Shown here: positions 5,420 through 8,550 of the stretch, in pieces
Numbering within the stretch: the stretch's first letter is position 1
Layout: each line of letters opens with the position of its first letter
Assembly: GCA_902796975.1 (NCBI GenBank)
Contig: CADBRF010000074.1
Location: forward strand, 1-8,550
From: an uncultured Coriobacteriaceae bacterium
Lineage (GTDB): Bacteria > Actinomycetota > Coriobacteriia > Coriobacteriales > QAMH01
Length of the DNA stretch: 8,550 nucleotides
Direction: 5' to 3'
Notes under the pieces: model-generated
What the model was told of the DNA's origin: nothing
What the model saw: only the letters and a program-made list of their open reading frames with translations
Databases searched by the model: none
Position numbers and translations under genes: made by a program

Positions 5420-7726
5420 CTAGTGCCACCCGAGTATCCTCTTTCCGCGCCGCTTCTCCACGACAACACGGCGGATGAGCTCGAGCGAGAACCCCAAGAG
5501 AATGAATATCGCTCCTATCTTCACCTGCCGAAAATCGACCTGGTGAAGCGTGGGAACACCCACCGTCGTGACTTCGACCGTATCCACATGCATATCGAGC
5601 TGGCCCGCGTGTTTGGCGCACACATGATTGAGCACGCCCTCCACGCGAATTGTATCGCCAGTAGCACGGTAGCTCCCATAGGTAGTTACTGTTGCCGCCT
5701 GCGCATTGGTCATGTAGACACCCACCATGGAGTCCCCCTCCTTGATGTTGACCCACATGTGGCCATCGTCTGCGCGGAGAGCAGATCCGATTGCCTCGCC
5801 CGTGATGGCGACCTTTTGCCCATCGAGCTTATCGGTGGATTTGAGCAGGTCGGACACGTCCATGTTACGATAGGAGGAGGAAGATGCGCTCCTCTGTGCG
5901 CTCCAGGTATCATCGTCTTCTGCCGCGAATGCCTGTGGGACGAACCCCACTGCGCCATGCGAGCTCGTCATGCCTTGTACCAGCGGGGACACTGTAAGAA
6001 CGCCCACGAGGAGCAAAATGAGGATGAAAGTCCCCGATTTTGGCTTGCCCGGCCCCGAGCTCGAGTCTTCTTTCTTGGTGCGTTTGAAGGAGCCGGTCTG
6101 ATCCTTGAGGTTTCGGTCGGTCTCGTATTTGGTCCAGGCGGATTGGCGTTTGCGGCCCACCTTGGCCTTGTTCTTGCGGAAGGGGTTGTAGAGGGCGTCG
6201 CTTACTCTCATGCCGAATTCGCGAATCTTGCGCGGCGGCCTGAGAGAGAGTACGAGCCCTACGAGCGAGGCAATGATGGCGATGAATTCCACACGCCCCA
6301 TCCACATCATGAGGAGGGCGGTCACCTTCAGGTCGAGCGTCATGGATGACAGGGAAATGCCCGTCGCAATGCCCGTATTGCTTACAAAAGAGACGGCAGT
6401 AAAAACCGCGGTCACAGCATCCTCGCCGTGGGCAACGAACCCCATGGCGCCGATTGCCGCCGTTCCCACGTAGAGCATGGCGATAATCATGGCACGTGTG
6501 GCATCGGAAGCCGTGAGCAGGTGCTCTCCAAAATGACGGTAGCGAATGGGGACGCGGCTCCGCTTGGGAACGAGCTCCTTCACGATGTAATTGGTGAACC
6601 AGCGGATGATGGTCACAACGCGCATGGACTTGACGCCACCGGAAGTCGAGCAGGAAGAGGCACCAAGAAACGCCGCCATGATAAAGATGATGATTACGCC
6701 GTCGGAATAAACTGTGCTTATCTGCTCGGAATAGGTCGCGCTCATGCCCGAGGTCGCGATGGAGGAAATGAGCGGAAAGAGGCCGTGGTCAATAAGGCCA
6801 CCTGGCGTCGTATAGACAGCGTCACGCGTCATGCCCGTGGAGACGATAGCCGTCAGGATGAGGGTCCATGCAAGAAGCAGGCGGAATTCGGAATCCTCGA
6901 AGGCGAGGTGGAGCCTTCCCCGAACGAGCAAGAAGAAGGTTCCCATATTGACGGCGGCGAGCATGATGAACACGGTGACGACCGCGTCAACGGCAACCGA
7001 ATGGTAGTAGGCCAGATTCGTGGAGTGCGGCACGAACCCGCCTGTCGAGGAGGCGTTTGCTGCAAGGCAAAACGCATTGACGAAGGCATCTGCAGGCTCC
7101 ACACCCAGATAGAAGGCAATCGCCGTGAGCGATATCGTTCCCAGGGCGACGAGCATAAGCATGATGCGAAGCACGCGGACAAACCCCGTATGAAGATCTG
7201 AACTCAAAAGTTCGCGAAAATCAGGCGAATTGAAGACCTCATTCAGGCCATGACGCCCAGTGAAACCGATATAGAGGGCGAGCACGATGACCGCTTGCGC
7301 ACCGAGGAGGGTGAGAAGGCTCCGCCAGACAATCTGGGCAAGGGGCATCTTGTCGATGTCGCTCGCAAGCGAGCTGCCCGTTGTGGTGATGGACGAGACC
7401 GAGTCAAACAGAGCATCGCCAAACGAGTCGAACATGCCCGAGCAGTAGAAGGGCACAGCGGCGAGCACACCTGCAACAATCCAGGCAAAACCTGTGAGGA
7501 GCAGAGTTACACGGCGGTCGAGCGGGCCCGGCTTCATGAACCGGAGAGCACCGCCCACGGTAAAGCAGACTCCCATACCCACGACAAAATCGTCGGCACT
7601 CGCATATTCGCCAGAGAGCAGGGCAACGAGCAGCGGGATGGCCATGAGGATACCCAGCGCGAACGAGAGCGTGCCAAGGTAGTGCCCCACGGTTAACAAA
7701 TCGGATGCGTGAAATCGCTGCAACAT
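5420..7726 (-). CDS. trkH: TrkH-family potassium uptake channel subunit with C-terminal extracytoplasmic OB-like domain (paralog 2)
   Basis: 768 residues from the ATG at 7726-7724. The start is supported by alignment with the paralog downstream (both begin M-x-x-R-F/L and share GHYLG at 14-18). The frame extends upstream to 7885 into the ATPase gene, but that part has no protein-like character. Residues 1-497 are the channel core. Filter sites are TTTG (114-117), SSTGG (226-230), ATSG (324-327) and SNTG (449-452); STSGGVKSMR (360-369) matches the conserved core motif. A basic linker spans about 496-564. A signal-like hydrophobic segment (566-584) precedes an A-F-A site (599-601). The OB-like domain is at about 630-720, with Cys703, His706 and His713. 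A final helix (about 735-750) is followed by a very basic tail (EKRRGKR). No ribosome site precedes the ATG; instead TATAAT ends nine bases before it, so the mRNA is probably leaderless. The gene duplicates the architecture of its neighbour but is clearly diverged. Confidence 0.92.
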   Translation of the reverse strand: MLQRFHASDLLTVGHYLGTLSFALGILMAIPLLVALLSGEYASADDFVVGMGVCFTVGGALRFMKPGPLDRRVTLLLTGFAWIVAGVLAAVPFYCSGMFDSFGDALFDSVSSITTTGSSLASDIDKMPLAQIVWRSLLTLLGAQAVIVLALYIGFTGRHGLNEVFNSPDFRELLSSDLHTGFVRVLRIMLMLVALGTISLTAIAFYLGVEPADAFVNAFCLAANASSTGGFVPHSTNLAYYHSVAVDAVVTVFIMLAAVNMGTFFLLVRGRLHLAFEDSEFRLLLAWTLILTAIVSTGMTRDAVYTTPGGLIDHGLFPLISSIATSGMSATYSEQISTVYSDGVIIIFIMAAFLGASSCSTSGGVKSMRVVTIIRWFTNYIVKELVPKRSRVPIRYRHFGEHLLTASDATRAMIIAMLYVGTAAIGAMGFVAHGEDAVTAVFTAVSFVSNTGIATGISLSSMTLDLKVTALLMMWMGRVEFIAIIASLVGLVLSLRPPRKIREFGMRVSDALYNPFRKNKAKVGRKRQSAWTKYETDRNLKDQTGSFKRTKKEDSSSGPGKPKSGTFILILLLVGVLTVSPLVQGMTSSHGAVGFVPQAFAAEDDDTWSAQRSASSSSYRNMDVSDLLKSTDKLDGQKVAITGEAIGSALRADDGHMWVNIKEGDSMVGVYMTNAQAATVTTYGSYRATGDTIRVEGVLNHVCAKHAGQLDMHVDTVEVTTVGVPTLHQVDFRQVKIGAIFILLGFSLELIRRVVVEKRRGKRILGWH
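5567..5827 (-). other. Extracytoplasmic OB-like domain of TrkH paralog 2
   Basis: Codes for residues 634-720. It aligns by eye with the same region of the other TrkH: KVAITGEAIG (638-647), HMWVNIKEGDSMVGVYMT (656-673), GSYRATGDTIRVEG (684-697), then C-A-K-H-A-G-Q-L-D-M-H (703-713). The conserved Cys, two His, Gly, Leu and Asp are identical in spacing. The domain stands between a signal-like hydrophobic segment and a C-terminal helix, hence outside the membrane. Confidence 0.55.
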
Positions 7727-7730
7727 AGTA

Positions 7731-7746
7731 CGCGGATTATACCGCG
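7731..7746 (-). promoter_or_regulatory. Promoter -10 for trkH paralog 2, enclosed in an inverted repeat
   Basis: A perfect TATAAT (7741-7736) is followed after nine bases by the ATG, so transcription would start at or within a few bases of the start codon. The -10 is flanked exactly by CGCGG and CCGCG, making the 16-base symmetric unit CGCGGTATAATCCGCG. No good -35 is found at 16-19 bases upstream, which suggests activation, a different holoenzyme preference, or dependence on the -10 alone. The repeat could be a repressor site. A GGGAGGAG sequence at 7770-7763 has no in-frame start codon after it. Confidence 0.6.
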
Positions 7747-7796
7747 GGCGCGGACAAGCGCACTCCTCCCAAGCTGAGCGCGCGGGTGTTCGAGCG

Positions 7797-8550
7797 CTAA
7801 CGTAACCTGTGCAGTTCGTCCTCGTGACGAACCACGAACGTGAAGAGGAGGTTGAACACGATGGTGACAATTGCAGCAAGCACAATAGTCGCGGTTGTCA
7901 TCTCAAAGGAGAAGGGCACGAGCATGAAAATATCACCGAAGACGAAGATGCCCAGGAAGAGCCCTGCGAGGATGGCCACGAGCAAGGTGATGCGGATGGG
8001 ATTGAAGGGTATGGAGAGGCGGATGACGAGATTCACGCCCATCACGCAGGTGAGAATAACACAAAGCGTGGAGAACTGCTCTTGCGTGAGCTGGACCATG
8101 AAGCCATACACCACCGAAATCAACACCACGAGCACGACCGTCGCCGCTCCTGGTATCGCCCGGAACACGATGTTGCGGAGGAACCTCCCCTTGATGCGGT
8201 CGTGATTGGGCTCGAGTGCGAGCACGAACGAGGGCAGGCCGATGGTGAGCGAGGAGATAAGAGTGAGTTGGATTGTGACAAAGGGGTAGTTGTAGGCGAC
8301 GATAAAGATGAAGAGCAGGGCCATAACCGCCGAGAACAGGGTCTTGACCAGGAAAAGCGCACCTGAACGCTGAAGATTGTTGATGGAACGGCGGCCTTCC
8401 GCCACGACCTTGGGCATCGAGGCAAAATCATCGTTGAGCAAGACGAGCTGGGCCACCGAGCGGGCAGCACTCGCGCCCGAGCCCATGGCAACCGAGCAGT
8501 CCGACTGGTGAAGAGCGAGCACGTCGTTCACGCCATCGCCCGTCATCGCC
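7797..8550 (-). CDS. CtpE-like cation-translocating P-type ATPase, C-terminal part (cut by window edge)
   Basis: 250 residues to the TAG at 7799-7797; the N-terminal part, including the phosphorylated Asp and most of the nucleotide domain, is outside the window. The visible part starts with AMTGDGVNDVLALHQSD, the hinge motif of the HAD-type phosphorylation domain, then VAMGSGASAARSVAQLVLL. Six membrane helices follow, corresponding to M5-M10, with SLTIGLPSFVLALEPN in the M6 region. These stretches resemble actinobacterial CtpE, which in mycobacteria is linked to calcium uptake. The ion moved here cannot be read from this fragment. The protein ends with a short hydrophilic tail (RHEDELHRLR). 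It precedes the potassium cluster by 70 bases with no T-run terminator between, so some read-through is possible. The P-type ATPase assignment is certain; the CtpE subtype is likely. Confidence 0.9.
   Translation of the reverse strand, partial: AMTGDGVNDVLALHQSDCSVAMGSGASAARSVAQLVLLNDDFASMPKVVAEGRRSINNLQRSGALFLVKTLFSAVMALLFIFIVAYNYPFVTIQLTLISSLTIGLPSFVLALEPNHDRIKGRFLRNIVFRAIPGAATVVLVVLISVVYGFMVQLTQEQFSTLCVILTCVMGVNLVIRLSIPFNPIRITLLVAILAGLFLGIFVFGDIFMLVPFSFEMTTATIVLAAIVTIVFNLLFTFVVRHEDELHRLR

Noticed and set aside
5423..6349. Plus-strand open frame (308 codons) opposite trkH paralog 2
   Set aside because: Antisense shadow; composition is unlike a real protein and the minus-strand frame has clear homology to its paralog.
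7742..7770. Possible six-codon leader peptide (TTG start after GGGAGGAG, ending in the TAA of TATAAT) upstream of trkH paralog 2
   Set aside because: It would only be made on transcripts reading through from the ATPase gene, is very short and has no regulatory residue run; chance is the simpler explanation.
7727..7885. 53-residue N-terminal extension of trkH paralog 2 into the ATPase gene
   Set aside because: It would overlap the ATPase coding region, is not hydrophobic or domain-like, and the paralog starts at the equivalent of the ATG at 7726.

Overview
The window is a compact, essentially single-strand stretch of a moderately GC-rich bacterial chromosome. Every gene I can support lies on the minus strand, so transcription runs from position 8550 down to 1. 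Several things point to an actinobacterium, and I would guess class Coriobacteriia (order Eggerthellales or a relative): a CtpE-type P-type ATPase, a GTG start codon, an apparently leaderless promoter, and an HtrA protease with a cytoplasmic N-terminal tail and a single membrane anchor. The class-level guess is inference from gene style; no rRNA or other marker gene is present. A molybdenum cofactor gene suggests an organism that uses molybdoenzymes, for example in anaerobic respiration.

Layout in transcription order. 8550-7797 is the C-terminal part of a CtpE-like cation-pumping ATPase, cut by the window edge. After a 70-bp gap comes a tight cluster: a TrkH-family potassium channel subunit (7726-5420), a 54-residue single-pass membrane protein too short for routine gene calling (5383-5219), a second TrkH-family protein (5208-2926) and the ribosome-assembly GTPase RsgA (2916-1915). 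Gaps inside the cluster are 36, 10 and 9 bases. A hairpin plus T-tract follows rsgA. A structured leader of about 100 bases then precedes mobA (1708-1049), which ends at a strong intrinsic terminator. A 352-base gap holds an imperfect 25-bp tandem repeat and candidate promoters. The window closes with the first 232 codons of an HtrA/DegP-type membrane-anchored serine protease (696-1), which keeps its catalytic His and Asp; the Ser lies beyond the edge.

The most interesting part is the ion-transport cluster. Both TrkH proteins are about 270 residues longer than a plain TrkH. In each, the eight-helix channel core is followed by a Lys/Arg-rich cytoplasmic linker, a signal-peptide-like hydrophobic segment with an Ala-x-Ala site, a roughly 85-residue domain that reads as an OB fold and should lie outside the membrane, and a final membrane helix with a basic cytoplasmic tail. 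The two OB domains share a C-x2-H-x2-G-x-L-D-x-H motif. Together with the small membrane protein between the genes, this suggests a two-paralog potassium uptake system with its own extracytoplasmic sensor or assembly domain. No TrkA/KtrA-type regulatory subunit is encoded here. Whether this architecture has been described before cannot be settled from the sequence alone.
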